Below are positions 15,477 through 24,420 of a DNA stretch of 64,000 nt, piece after piece. Position numbers and translations under genes: made by a program. This DNA is from DASXTC01 sp036505635. Lineage in GTDB: Bacteria > Acidobacteriota > Polarisedimenticolia > JACPZX01 > DASXTC01. A model generated the notes under the pieces. That model did not search any database, had not been told where the DNA came from, and worked only from the letters and a program-made list of their open reading frames with translations. The number at the start of each line of letters is the position of its first letter. Position 1 is the first letter of the stretch. The stretch is from NCBI GenBank assembly GCA_036505635.1, contig DASXTC010000025.1, positions 80,378-144,377 on the forward strand, written 5' to 3'.

Positions 15477-17930
15477 TCAGATGAGCGTCACCGGATCGAT
15501 GTCGATGACCAGGTCCTTGGACGAGGCCAGCCCCCGCCCGGCCAGGACCGCGGCCGCCTCGTTGAGCGCATCGGAGAGGCGTCGCTTCGAGGGGCTCTTG
15601 ACCAGCACCTGGTATCGGTACCTTCCCTTCAGACGCGCGATGGGCGCCACGCTCGGGCCGATCACCTGCATCCCGTCCCCCGCGACCTCCCCCAGCACCT
15701 GGGCCACCACGCGCACGCGCTTGACGCCGCTCTCCGGGGTCCCCGCCTGCACGACCAGATTGGCCAGCGCGACGAAGGGAGGGTACTTCATGATCCGCCT
15801 GAACCGGCTCTCCTTCTCGTAGAATGCGGCAAAATCCTGACGGGCCGCCGTCTCGATCGCGTAGTGCTCGCAGTGGAACGCCTGCACGATCACCTCGCCC
15901 GGCTCGCTCCCCCGCCCCGAACGTCCCGCCACCTGCGTGAGGAGTTGGAAGGTGCGCTCCGCCGCTCGGAAGTCGGGAAACCCCAGCATGTTGTCGGCGC
16001 CGATCACGCCCACGATCGTCACGCCGGGAAAGTCATGTCCCTTGGCGACCATCTGGGTGCCGGCCAGCAGATTGAAGTCTCCCCGCTCGAAGGCCGAGAG
16101 GATCTCGGCCGGAGCGCGCCGGCCCCTCGCCGTGTCGCGATCGAGCCGGGCGAGCCGCGCCTGCGGGAACAATGCGCGCAGCGTCTCCTCGAGCCTCTCG
16201 GTCCCGGTCCCCGTCAGCGCGATCTTGTCCGAGCCGCACGTCGAGCAGAGGCGGGGCCGGCCTCGCTGGTACCCGCAGTAGTGGCAAGTCATCCGCTCGA
16301 TGGCGCGGTGATAGGTCAGCGCCACGCTGCACCGGATACAGCGCTCGCTGGCGCCGCACGAACGGCACAGCACGAAGGGCGCGTAGCCGCGCCGGTTCAG
16401 AAGGACGATCGCCTGCTCGCCTCGGGAGAGCCGATCGTTGACCGCGTCCCTCAGGGGCTCCGAGATCACCTCCTCCTTGCCGGTGCGCTGGAACTCGGCG
16501 CGCATGTCCACCACCCTCACGCGAGCCATCGGCCGATCGTGGATGCGCGCGGGCAGGCGCAGCAGACCGAGACGCCCGGCCGAGGCCGCGTGGAACGATT
16601 CCACCGACGGCGTGGCCGAACCGAGGATCACCACGGCCCCGGATTCCCTGCCGCGCACCAGGGCCAGATCGCGGGCGTTGTAACGCGGGTCCTCCTGCTG
16701 CTTGTAGGAGGCGTCCTGCTCCTCGTCCACGACGATCAGACCCAGACGCGGCAGCGGCGCCAGCACGGCCGAGCGGGCGCCCAGCACCACGCGGACCTCA
16801 CCGCCGCGCGCGCGCCGCCACTCGTCGAAGCGCTCCCCCGGGCTGAGGCTGGAATGGAGGATCGCCAGCCTGGCGCCCAGACGCGCTCTCAGGTCGCGCG
16901 CCAGCAGGGGTGTGAGGGTGATCTCGGGCACGAGGTAGAGGGCCGAACGACCCGAGCTCAGGCATTGCTCGATGGCCCTCAGGTAGACCTCCGTCTTGCC
17001 GCTCCCCGTCACCCCCATCAAGAGGAATCCACGCCCGGAGGCCGCGTCGAGCGCCTCGCCGACCTCGGCGAGCGCCGCCGCCTGCTCAGCGGTGGGCCGC
17101 GCCACGGGCGGATGAGAGCCGGCCTCCAGCACGTGAGGCTCGCGGTGGAGCGGGCGTCGTGTGGCGCGCAGGAGCCCCTTGCCGATCAGCGCCTGGACCG
17201 CGGGGCCGATCGTGCCAAGCCGGTCCCGAAGCTCGTCCTGTGAGAGGCCCCCCTCCCCCGCGGCGACGACCAGCCTCAGCACCGCCTGCTGCCTCGGAGC
17301 GCGGGCGCACAGCGCGAGGGCCGGGTCGAGGTCCCCCGCGACCGGTTGCAGGACGCGTTCGAACCTCTCCTTGACGCGCGCGCCCGGCAGGGTCGTCTCC
17401 AGCGTCACGTGACCCGCGGCCTCCAGGCGCTTGAGGGCCGCGGCCGGGATCTTCAAGCGCCGCAGCTGGGCCGCCGCGCCCATCGGGATGGAATCGAGCG
17501 CGCGCCGGTCCGCCGCGCTCAGGGCGCCGGGGATCCCCACGGCTCTCCGCACGATCACCTCGCTGCGCCGCCCTATACCGGGAGGCAGAACCGCCGAGAT
17601 CATCTCGCCGGGAGGCGACACGTAGTAACGCCCGGCCCACCGGGCCAGATCGAGCAGATCGGCGGGGATCACGGGGGCCTGGTCCGGCAGATCCACCACA
17701 TCGCGGATCCGCACGGGCGCCGCGCCGGCGCTTGCCGGCGCCGCCGCCTCATTGGTCAGGGCGAGGATCACGCCGGTGACGAGCCGCCGCCCGAGCGGCA
17801 CCACGGCCCGAGCCCCCGGCTGCGAGCAACCGGCCAGGTCCGGAGGGAGTCGATAGGTCAGAGAGATCCTCAGAGGCAGCGGGACAGCCACCTCCACGTA
17901 CCGTGATATCTTCTGCTCCGTGAGCGCCAC
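15477..17930 (-). CDS. priA: Primosomal replication-restart helicase PriA
   Basis: 817 aa with the GTG at 17928-17930 (VALTEQKISRYVEVAVPLPL); a longer form from ATG 17972 is possible but would run further into trmJ. The N-terminal 3'BD domain is followed by Walker A GVTGSGKTEVYL, VPEITLTP, the DEEQ-type helicase motif VVDEEQDASYKQQ, ILGSATPS, and eight zinc-binding cysteines in the CRSCGASERCIRC and CHYCGYQRGRPRLCSTCG stretches. GTQMVAKGHDFPGVT and AGRSGRG complete the helicase core. Starts overlap head to head with trmJ by 11 nt. Confidence 0.96.
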   Translation of the reverse strand: MALTEQKISRYVEVAVPLPLRISLTYRLPPDLAGCSQPGARAVVPLGRRLVTGVILALTNEAAAPASAGAAPVRIRDVVDLPDQAPVIPADLLDLARWAGRYYVSPPGEMISAVLPPGIGRRSEVIVRRAVGIPGALSAADRRALDSIPMGAAAQLRRLKIPAAALKRLEAAGHVTLETTLPGARVKERFERVLQPVAGDLDPALALCARAPRQQAVLRLVVAAGEGGLSQDELRDRLGTIGPAVQALIGKGLLRATRRPLHREPHVLEAGSHPPVARPTAEQAAALAEVGEALDAASGRGFLLMGVTGSGKTEVYLRAIEQCLSSGRSALYLVPEITLTPLLARDLRARLGARLAILHSSLSPGERFDEWRRARGGEVRVVLGARSAVLAPLPRLGLIVVDEEQDASYKQQEDPRYNARDLALVRGRESGAVVILGSATPSVESFHAASAGRLGLLRLPARIHDRPMARVRVVDMRAEFQRTGKEEVISEPLRDAVNDRLSRGEQAIVLLNRRGYAPFVLCRSCGASERCIRCSVALTYHRAIERMTCHYCGYQRGRPRLCSTCGSDKIALTGTGTERLEETLRALFPQARLARLDRDTARGRRAPAEILSAFERGDFNLLAGTQMVAKGHDFPGVTIVGVIGADNMLGFPDFRAAERTFQLLTQVAGRSGRGSEPGEVIVQAFHCEHYAIETAARQDFAAFYEKESRFRRIMKYPPFVALANLVVQAGTPESGVKRVRVVAQVLGEVAGDGMQVIGPSVAPIARLKGRYRYQVLVKSPSKRRLSDALNEAAAVLAGRGLASSKDLVIDIDPVTLI

Positions 17931-18711
17931 GCCGATCTCCCCCGACCCCTTCTCGCGTCTCGCCGTCGTCATGTTGCGGCCCAAGAGCCCGGGCAACGTG
18001 GGCTCGGTGGCACGGGCGATGAAGAACATGGGGTTCTCACGCCTCGTGGTGGCCGACCCGATGACCTATGACGACCCGGCCTACTTCGACGATGAATCGC
18101 GCCGGATGGCCTGGCAGGCCGCCGACCTGCTGGAAGCCCGCCGGACCGAGCCCGATCTGATCACGGCCCTTGCCCCCTTCCATCTCGTGGTGGGGACCAC
18201 CTCGAATCCCCCCGAGGGGGCGCGCACGCTCCCCCCGCGCCGGATCGCCGCAGAGATCGCGGCGCACCTCGCCGCCCGTCCCGCCGATTCGGCCGCCCTG
18301 CTCCTCGGGCAGGAGGACATCGGCCTCACGCGCGATCACCTCTCACGCTGCCATGTCGTCGGTCTCATCCCTTCGGCTTCGATCTATCCGTCGCTCAACC
18401 TCGCGCAGGCGGCGCTCGTCTTCCTGTACGAGCTGCGCCTGCGCCTGCTCGAAGGGAGCGCCCCGCCCCCGGCCGACCCGGCCTCGGCGACCGCGGGTGA
18501 GCCGGCGCCGACTCACGAGGATCTCGAAGCCTTCTATGGCCGTCTGGAGCAGGCTCTCGAGACGATCGGCTTTCTCCAGGGGACGGCGCGGCCCCACATG
18601 ATGCGCGAGCTGAGACGTATCTTCAATCGCTCCGCGCTGACCTCCCGGGAGCTGGCGGTCTTCGAGGGGATGGTCCATCAGATCGTGTGGGCCGCCGGAC
18701 GGCGGGTTTGA
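17920..18711 (+). CDS. trmJ: tRNA 2'-O-methyltransferase TrmJ (SpoU/TrmH family)
   Basis: 263 aa. Methylates ribose at tRNA position 32 in characterised members. SPOUT knot motifs: GNVGSVARAMKNMGFS (motif 1), LLLGQEDIGLT (motif 2, usually FGRE-SGLT) and PSLNLAQAALVFLYEL (motif 3). The C-terminal extension (THEDLEAFYGRLEQALETIG) is typical of TrmJ. Start is GTG 17920, needed to include the first beta strand SRLAVVMLRP; no good ribosome-binding site is visible. Head-to-head overlap with priA leaves its promoter inside priA. Confidence 0.93.
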   Translation: MSATPISPDPFSRLAVVMLRPKSPGNVGSVARAMKNMGFSRLVVADPMTYDDPAYFDDESRRMAWQAADLLEARRTEPDLITALAPFHLVVGTTSNPPEGARTLPPRRIAAEIAAHLAARPADSAALLLGQEDIGLTRDHLSRCHVVGLIPSASIYPSLNLAQAALVFLYELRLRLLEGSAPPPADPASATAGEPAPTHEDLEAFYGRLEQALETIGFLQGTARPHMMRELRRIFNRSALTSRELAVFEGMVHQIVWAAGRRV

Positions 18712-18737
18712 TCCGGTTCGACCCCTCCCCATATACT
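18708..18737 (+). promoter_or_regulatory. Sigma70-like promoter for pit
   Basis: TTGATC (18708-18713), 18-nt spacer, TATACT (18732-18737). The -35 overlaps the trmJ stop codon; the transcript would start about 40 nt before the pit ATG. The same hexamers and spacing recur before gmhA. Confidence 0.6.
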
Positions 18738-18784
18738 TCCTTCCCGCTTCAATCATCATGAGCACATCAGAGGGATTGGCATAG

Positions 18785-19789
18785 ATGGACCCATTCCATT
18801 TCCTTGTCTTCGCCGTCATCGTCGCACTGGCCTTCGACTTCATCAACGGGTTTCACGATGCGGCCAACTCGATCGCGACGGTCGTGTCCACCCGCGTGTT
18901 GACGCCGGGGCTGGCCGTGGCCTGGGCCGCCTTCTTCAATTTCGTGGCCGCCTTCACCTTCGGCACCGCGGTGGCCAGGACCATCGGCAAGGGGCTCATC
19001 GACGTCGCCATCGTGGACAACCATGTCATCCTGGCGGGGTTGATCGGGGCCATCGTCTGGGATCTGATCACCTGGTACTACGGGATCCCCTCCAGCTCCT
19101 CCCACGCCTTGATCGGCGGCTACGCGGGCGCGGCGGTCGCCAAGGCGGGAGTCTCCTCCATCATCGTCAGCGGGTGGACCAAGACGGTCGCCTTCATCTT
19201 TCTGTCGCCGGCCATCGGCATGGTCCTGGGGTTCGCCATCATGACGCTGATCAACGTGATCTGCCGCCGGGCCACCCCCGGCCGCGTCGATCGATGGTTT
19301 CGGAGGCTGCAGCTCCTCTCGGCGGGGCTCTACAGCCTGGGACATGGCACGAACGACGCCCAGAAGACGATGGGGATCATCACCGGGCTTCTCGTCGCCA
19401 ACGGGTATCTCTCCACGTTCGATGTCCCCTACTGGGTCATCCTCTCCTGCCACGCGGCGATCGCCGCCGGAACCCTGTTCGGCGGGTGGCGGATCGTCAA
19501 GACGATGGGCCAGCGGATCACCAAGCTGCGGCCGGTGGGGGGCTTCGCCGCCGAGACGGCCGGCGCCATTACCCTCATCGGGTCGGCCATCGGCGGCATC
19601 CCGGTCTCCACCACTCATACGATCACCGGCGCTATCGTGGGCGTCGGGGCCACGCACAGGCTCTCCGCGGTGCGGTGGGGCGTGGCGGGGAGCATCGTCT
19701 GGGCCTGGATCCTCACGATACCGGCCTCGGCGGTCATTGCGGCTCTGACCTACTTCCTGGTGGAGCGCGCCGGGTTCTTTCCGGGCTGA
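18785..19789 (+). CDS. pit: PiT-family inorganic phosphate transporter
   Basis: 334 aa, inner-membrane phosphate:cation symporter. The two inverted PiT repeats are visible: FDFINGFHDAANSIATVVSTRVL near the N-terminus and YSLGHGTNDAQKTMGIITG in the second half (GhxxNDA core). About nine to ten membrane segments. Also SSSSHALIGG and STTHTITGAI, the paired family signatures. Faces a convergent PhoU-like gene. Confidence 0.95.
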   Translation: MDPFHFLVFAVIVALAFDFINGFHDAANSIATVVSTRVLTPGLAVAWAAFFNFVAAFTFGTAVARTIGKGLIDVAIVDNHVILAGLIGAIVWDLITWYYGIPSSSSHALIGGYAGAAVAKAGVSSIIVSGWTKTVAFIFLSPAIGMVLGFAIMTLINVICRRATPGRVDRWFRRLQLLSAGLYSLGHGTNDAQKTMGIITGLLVANGYLSTFDVPYWVILSCHAAIAAGTLFGGWRIVKTMGQRITKLRPVGGFAAETAGAITLIGSAIGGIPVSTTHTITGAIVGVGATHRLSAVRWGVAGSIVWAWILTIPASAVIAALTYFLVERAGFFPG

Positions 19790-19817
19790 GGCGGGATGAC
19801 GGGGCCGGCTTCGAGCG

Positions 19818-20432
19818 TCAGGCGTTCTTGAGCGTGATCGCCTCGAGGACGTTGGCGACGTCCTCGCATCGGTCGGTGGCGTGCTCCACCTTCTCGATGA
19901 TCTCCTTCTGCTTGAGCAGCTCGATCGGGTTCTGCTCCCTCTTGAAGAGGTTGACCAGCCCTTCGTGGAAGATCCTGTCCCCTTCGTTCTCCAGCGTGTG
20001 AATCTCCACGCAGCGGTCCAGGATGTGGTCGGGCCTGCCCAGCTCGCCGATGGCCCGCTTGATCACCTCGGTCTGACGCAGCAGCACATCGGTGAGCGCG
20101 GCGGCCTCGCGACCGGTCCGGGCCACGTCGAAGGCCACGAGGCGGTCGGCCGTCGAGTCGATCAGATCGACCACGTCATCGAGCTTGACCACGAGGTCGT
20201 GGATATCCTCGCGGTCGAACGGCGTGATGAAGGTGGAGTTGAGCGTGCGGACCAGCTTGTGGGTCAGCTCATCGCACTGGTGCTCGACCTTCTTGATCCG
20301 GGAGGCGTACTCCTCGCGCCGCTCCCCCGTTTCCACCATGCTCTTGAGCAGACCGGCGGCCTCGTGGATCTTCTCCGCGAGCTCCGTGAAGATGTCGTGG
20401 AAGATTCTGTCGTTCGAGCGGAAGCCGAACAT
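19818..20432 (-). CDS. DUF47/PhoU-like putative phosphate transport regulator
   Basis: 204 aa from ATG 20430-20432 (MFGFRSNDRIFHDIF); a GTG three codons upstream is also possible. All-helical protein with two acidic metal-binding helices, KVEHQCDELTHKL with FDREDIHDLVVKLDDVVD and IHTLENEGDRIFHEGL with KVEHATDRCEDVANVLE, the ExxxD-type repeats of the DUF47 family that accompany Pit transporters. Unlike most such pairs it is convergent with pit, not upstream in the same operon. Confidence 0.9.
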   Translation of the reverse strand: MFGFRSNDRIFHDIFTELAEKIHEAAGLLKSMVETGERREEYASRIKKVEHQCDELTHKLVRTLNSTFITPFDREDIHDLVVKLDDVVDLIDSTADRLVAFDVARTGREAAALTDVLLRQTEVIKRAIGELGRPDHILDRCVEIHTLENEGDRIFHEGLVNLFKREQNPIELLKQKEIIEKVEHATDRCEDVANVLEAITLKNA

Positions 20433-20483
20433 GGCGGCCACAAGCTAGCCGACCCGCTCACGCCGTGTCAACATGCCGGCGGC

Positions 20484-21239
20484 TCATTGCGTCTGCAGCA
20501 ACGCCATCACCTTGCGCATGTCGTCCCAGACCTCCCGCTTGGCCGCGGGATTGCGCAGCAGGTAGGCCGGGTGGAAGGTCGGCATGACGGGGATCCCCCG
20601 GTATTGCCGGAAGGTCCCTCTGATCTTGGTGATCCCGGCCGAGGTCTCGAGGAGCGCCTGGCTCGCGGGGGAGCCCAGCGCGACGATGACCTTCGGCTGG
20701 ATGATCTCGATCTGCCTGAAGAGGAAGGGCGTGCAGGAGGCGGTCTCGTCGGGCTGGGGGGTCCTGTTATCAGGGGGCCGGCACTTCACCACGTTGGCGA
20801 TGTAGACCTCCGAGCGCGAATACCCCATCGCCTTGATGATCTGATCGAGGAGCTGGCCGGCCCGGCCGACGAAGGGAAGACCGCGTCGATCCTCCTCGGA
20901 ACCGGGCCCCTCGCCGACGAACATGAGCCGGGCCCCCGCGCTTCCGTCCCCGAAGACGATGTGCGTGCGCCCTTCGCAGAGCTTGCAGCGACGGCACTCG
21001 CCGATGACGTTGACGCGCAGGTCCTCGAGCTCCGCCTGCGGGTCGATGGCTGCTGCGCGGGGCGGCGGCTCTGAGAACAGATCGGGCGGCGGGACCGCCT
21101 GCTGCGGCGCCCTCGCGGCCCCCCGAACCGGGGCCCCGGCCCCCGAAAGGTCCAGCTCGGTGACGCCCATCTCGCGGCAGAAGAGGAGGTACTGGCGCGC
21201 CTGATCGAGAAGCTCGCGTCGCTCGTCCCGCCCGCTCAC
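20484..21239 (-). CDS. Family 4 uracil-DNA glycosylase ([4Fe-4S])
   Basis: 251 aa from the GTG at 21237-21239, overlapping coaBC as GTGA. Removes uracil from DNA. The core (about 90-251) has GECRRCKLC cysteines, FVGEGPGSEED (motif A), FVGRAGQLLD, VVKCRPPDNRTPQPDE, and HPAYLLRNP (motif B His). The first 85 residues are a Pro/Ala-rich linker after a short helix. The cysteine spacing fits the family 4 iron-sulfur cluster. It closes the yicC-gmk-rpoZ-coaBC run. Confidence 0.93.
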   Translation of the reverse strand: MSGRDERRELLDQARQYLLFCREMGVTELDLSGAGAPVRGAARAPQQAVPPPDLFSEPPPRAAAIDPQAELEDLRVNVIGECRRCKLCEGRTHIVFGDGSAGARLMFVGEGPGSEEDRRGLPFVGRAGQLLDQIIKAMGYSRSEVYIANVVKCRPPDNRTPQPDETASCTPFLFRQIEIIQPKVIVALGSPASQALLETSAGITKIRGTFRQYRGIPVMPTFHPAYLLRNPAAKREVWDDMRKVMALLQTQ

Positions 21240-22504
21240 TTCAGCGCCCGCGCCACGAGCGACATGAGCCGGGAGGCCACCTCCGCCTTCGTCATCCTCG
21301 GCCATCTGTGAGGGCGCCCCCGCCGTCCCAGCACGATCACCTCGTTGGTTTCGGACCCGAAGGCTCCCTGCGCGCTTCCCCGTGCGGCCACGCTGTTGGC
21401 CACGATGAGATCGAGCTTCTTGTCCTTGAGCTTCCTGCTCGCGTTGCCGAGCAGATCCTCGGTCTCCGCGGCGAATCCCACGAGGAAGCGCTTCCCGTCG
21501 AGCCGGCTGACTTCCCCGAGGATGTCGGGGGTGGCCTCGAGACGCAGGTCGAGGGCCGCTGAATCCTTCTTGATCTTCCGCCGCGAGCGGAACGCGGGCC
21601 GGAAATCCGAGACCGCCGCCGCCGCCACCACGATGTCGGGCCCATTGCCGTCCCGCGGCGCGCGAATGGCCTTCATCACCGCGTCTCTCATCTGCTTGGC
21701 CGTGGTGACGCGCAGCGTCGTGACCCCCTCTGGATCGGGGAGATGCGTCGGTCCCGAGACCAGCGTCACCTCGGCGCCCAGATCCCTCGCCGCCGCCGCG
21801 ACGGCGTAACCCATCTTCCCGGTGGATGGGTTGGTGAGGGTGCGAACCGGGTCGAGGTCCTCGCGGGTCGGACCCGCGGTCACAAGGACCCGTCGTCCCG
21901 CCAGCGCGCCGTGGTCCGCTCCGCGCCGCGGCCGCCCGCCGGCCCCCCTCGCGATCTTCAGGGCCCGTGCCACGATGGACGCGGGATCGGCGAGGCGTCC
22001 GATCCCGTCGGCCTCGCCCGCCGACGCCATCGGTCCGGTCTCCGGGCCGATCACCGTAACGCCCCGGGCCTTCAGGCGGGCGATGTTCTCCTGCACGGCG
22101 GGATGCTCCCACATGATCGTGTTCATGGCAGGAGCCACGGCCACCGGGCAGGTCACCGCGAGGTAGAAGGTGGAGAGGAAATCGTCGGCGATCCCGGCGG
22201 CCATCTTGCCGAGGGTGCCGGCCGTGGCGGGGGCCACCAGCAGCAGGTCACAGGAGCGCGCCAGACCGATATGCTCCACGTCCTCGGGGGCAGCGGCCGT
22301 CCGGGCCGTGTCGAAGTGCGAGGTGATGACGCACCGTCCCGACAGGGTCTGGAGCGTCAACGGCGTGATGAACTCGCGGGCGTGGGCGGTCATCACCACC
22401 GTGACGGCAGCCCCCGAGCTCTTGAGACCGCGTACGATTTCGGCCGCCTTATAGGCAGCGATTCCGCCCGTGACGCCGAGCACGACCTCCATCAGCGCCC
22501 TCAT
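21236..22504 (-). CDS. coaBC: Bifunctional phosphopantothenoylcysteine decarboxylase/phosphopantothenate-cysteine ligase
   Basis: 422 aa from ATG 22502-22504, overlapping the rpoZ stop as ATGA; ATG 22490-22492 (MEVVLGVTGG), with GAGGG upstream, is an equally good start. Coenzyme A synthesis. The CoaC flavoprotein half shows VTGGIAAYKAAEIVRGL, HIGLARSCDLLLVAPATA and PAMNTIMWEHPAVQEN; the CoaB half shows VTAGPTREDLDPVRTLTNPSTGKMG broken across a TREDLDPVR core and KxKK-type RKIKKD. All expected regions are present. Confidence 0.95.
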   Translation of the reverse strand: MRALMEVVLGVTGGIAAYKAAEIVRGLKSSGAAVTVVMTAHAREFITPLTLQTLSGRCVITSHFDTARTAAAPEDVEHIGLARSCDLLLVAPATAGTLGKMAAGIADDFLSTFYLAVTCPVAVAPAMNTIMWEHPAVQENIARLKARGVTVIGPETGPMASAGEADGIGRLADPASIVARALKIARGAGGRPRRGADHGALAGRRVLVTAGPTREDLDPVRTLTNPSTGKMGYAVAAAARDLGAEVTLVSGPTHLPDPEGVTTLRVTTAKQMRDAVMKAIRAPRDGNGPDIVVAAAAVSDFRPAFRSRRKIKKDSAALDLRLEATPDILGEVSRLDGKRFLVGFAAETEDLLGNASRKLKDKKLDLIVANSVAARGSAQGAFGSETNEVIVLGRRGRPHRWPRMTKAEVASRLMSLVARALK

Positions 22505-22749
22505 TCCGCCGAGACCGGCCCATCCACCATGTCGGATTCGATCGTCTCGAGCTGCGCCTCGGGCACCGGTCCGTCGTAGGACGCGACAGTGCCCGCCAGC
22601 ACCTCCTCCTGCGCCACCGTCGTGTACTTCTTGGAGCGCGAGGCGATCCTCGGTCTGGCTCCTTTCTGAAGCTGCCGGCACCTGAGCGCCGCCACCGCGA
22701 TGAACTTGAACTTGCTGTGGATGTTGTCAGGGTATTGAATCGGGGTCAT
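22501..22749 (-). CDS. rpoZ: RNA polymerase omega subunit
   Basis: 82 aa. Small RNAP assembly subunit. SKFKFIAVAALRCRQLQKGA matches the conserved helix, usually R-x-LV-x-A-x-RArQL, followed by RPRIASRSKKYTTVAQEEV; the C-terminal tail is acidic. Position between gmk and coaBC is the classical one. ATG at 22747-22749 with GAGG upstream. Confidence 0.92.
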   Translation of the reverse strand: MTPIQYPDNIHSKFKFIAVAALRCRQLQKGARPRIASRSKKYTTVAQEEVLAGTVASYDGPVPEAQLETIESDMVDGPVSAE

Positions 22750-22767
22750 GATCGCTCCTCGAGAAGA

Positions 22768-23385
22768 TCATCGAGCCTGAAAGGACGCGAGGATCCGGTG
22801 GCACTCTCGCCGCCGCTCCTCACCGCGGCTGCGGTGCGCGAGGACGATCGCCTCGAGCTCCCGCAGCGCCCTTTCCAGGTCATCGTTGATCACCAGATAG
22901 TCGTATTCGGAGAATCGCTCCAGCTCCTGGCGCGCGTTGGTCATCCTACGGCTCACCTCTTCACCAGACTCGAGGCCGCGGCCGCGCAGCCGCGCTTCGA
23001 GCGCCTCCCGATCGGGCGGCATGATGAAGATGAGCAGGGCCCCCTTCCTCAGCCGTCTGACGCTGGCGGCCCCCTGCGTGTCGATGTCGAGCAGGACATC
23101 ATGCCCCCTGGCCAGGCTCGCGTCCACCAGCCTCACGCAGGTGCCGTAGCGCCTGCCGTGCACGCGGGCCCACTCCAGGAACTCCCCCGCCGCCACCATC
23201 CTGTCGAATCGATCCTCGTCGACGAAGAAGTAATCGATCCCTTCCCGCTCCCCCTCACGCATGGGACGCGTCGTGTAGGAGACCGAGAAGTCGATCCCCG
23301 GCAGGTCGGCGAGGAGTCTCCTGATCAGGGTCGTCTTGCCCGTGCCCGATGGAGCGGAGACCACGAAAAGGTCGCCGCTACTCAA
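22768..23385 (-). CDS. gmk: Guanylate kinase
   Basis: 205 aa from TTG 23383-23385, which overlaps the yicC stop and gives the normal N-terminus SSGDLFVVSAPSGTGKTTL; a second TTG at 23413-23415 would add ten basic residues. Phosphorylates GMP. P-loop APSGTGKTT, GMP-binding SYTTRPMREGEREGIDYFFV, EFLEWARVHGRRYGT, LLDIDTQGA, and the lid region RLRGRGLESGEEVSRRM. Operon order yicC-gmk-rpoZ-coaBC. Confidence 0.95.
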   Translation of the reverse strand: MSSGDLFVVSAPSGTGKTTLIRRLLADLPGIDFSVSYTTRPMREGEREGIDYFFVDEDRFDRMVAAGEFLEWARVHGRRYGTCVRLVDASLARGHDVLLDIDTQGAASVRRLRKGALLIFIMPPDREALEARLRGRGLESGEEVSRRMTNARQELERFSEYDYLVINDDLERALRELEAIVLAHRSRGEERRRECHRILASFQAR

Positions 23386-24283
23386 CGTTCTGGACCTGCT
23401 CGCGGATCTTCTCAACTTCGGATTTGACCTCGAGGGCGTCCTGGCAGATCGCCAGGTCGATCGCCTTGGAGTTGATCGTGTTGGCCTCGCGGTTCATCTC
23501 CTGCATGATGAAATCGAGCTTCTTTCCCGGTGGCTCCGGTGAGTCGGCCAGCAGGGCGCCCAGCTGCTCGAGGTATCCCTCCAGCCTGACGATCTCCTCG
23601 GTGATGTCGGAGCGTTCCGCCACGAGCGCGACCTCCTGCGCCAGCCTGGCGTCCTTCGCGTCGTAGAGTCGCGCGCCGCGTCCCGCCGAGCCGTCGATCT
23701 CCCGCAGGCGGGCCCGCAGCCTCCGCGCGTACAACGGCACCATCTTCGGGGCCCTCTTGGCGATGCGCGCGCAACGCTTCCCGATGGCGGCAACCCGGCC
23801 CCTGATGTCGCGCTCCAGGATCCGGCCCTCCTCCGCCCGCATGGCGTCGTGGGCGGAGACCGCGCGATCGAAAGCCCCCATCACCACAGCCTGCTCGCCG
23901 CTCGTCAGGCCCGTCTGTCCACCCTTTACGCGGATCACGTCGGGCAGCGAGAGCACCGACTGCACCGAGATCTCGCCGCCGAGCCGGTACTCGTCCTTGA
24001 GAAGCTCGGCGGCCTTCAGGTAGGAGACCACCATGGGTCGATTGATCTCGACGGGGGCCGCATCGTCCGCCGCGCGGGAGATCCCCACGTTCACGTCGAC
24101 CCGGCCTCGCCTGACCACCTGCGCGAGACGCTTCTGGAGAGTCCCTTCCAGTCCGGCGGCCTCCGCGGGGAGCTTGAACCTCAGTTCCGCGTAGCGGTGA
24201 TTGACGCTGCGAAGCTCGACCAGGGCCCTGAAGGGGCCGGCCGAGTCCTCTCCCCTGCCGTACCCCGTCATGCTCTTTATCAC
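23378..24283 (-). CDS. yicC: YicC-family endoribonuclease
   Basis: 301 aa. Members cleave RNA, and the E. coli protein influences a small RNA's stability. Starts MIKSMTGYGRGE, the invariant opener; VELRSVNHRYAELRFKLP and the C-terminal KKLDFIMQEMNREANTINSKA are family signatures. First gene of the yicC-gmk-rpoZ-coaBC-udg cluster. The upstream gap to 24420 shows CATAAT at the minus strand but no convincing -35. Confidence 0.93.
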   Translation of the reverse strand: MIKSMTGYGRGEDSAGPFRALVELRSVNHRYAELRFKLPAEAAGLEGTLQKRLAQVVRRGRVDVNVGISRAADDAAPVEINRPMVVSYLKAAELLKDEYRLGGEISVQSVLSLPDVIRVKGGQTGLTSGEQAVVMGAFDRAVSAHDAMRAEEGRILERDIRGRVAAIGKRCARIAKRAPKMVPLYARRLRARLREIDGSAGRGARLYDAKDARLAQEVALVAERSDITEEIVRLEGYLEQLGALLADSPEPPGKKLDFIMQEMNREANTINSKAIDLAICQDALEVKSEVEKIREQVQNVE

Positions 24284-24420
24284 GGAATTGTCCCGGACCT
24301 TTGGAGGGCGCCGCCTACCCGCATCGGGGGGCGTCGCGAGATGCCGTTTATCGGGGCTTCATTATGCCCCATGTGGAGCAGGAAGACCAGCTTGGGCCGA
24401 TCCCCGGGGCGCCAGACGAC

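Noticed and set aside
15399..17243. 614-codon plus-strand open frame
   Set aside because: Antisense of priA; no domains recognisable.
20484..22112. Long version of the uracil-DNA glycosylase
   Set aside because: Upstream part is coaBC out of frame; homology begins after the GTG at 21239.
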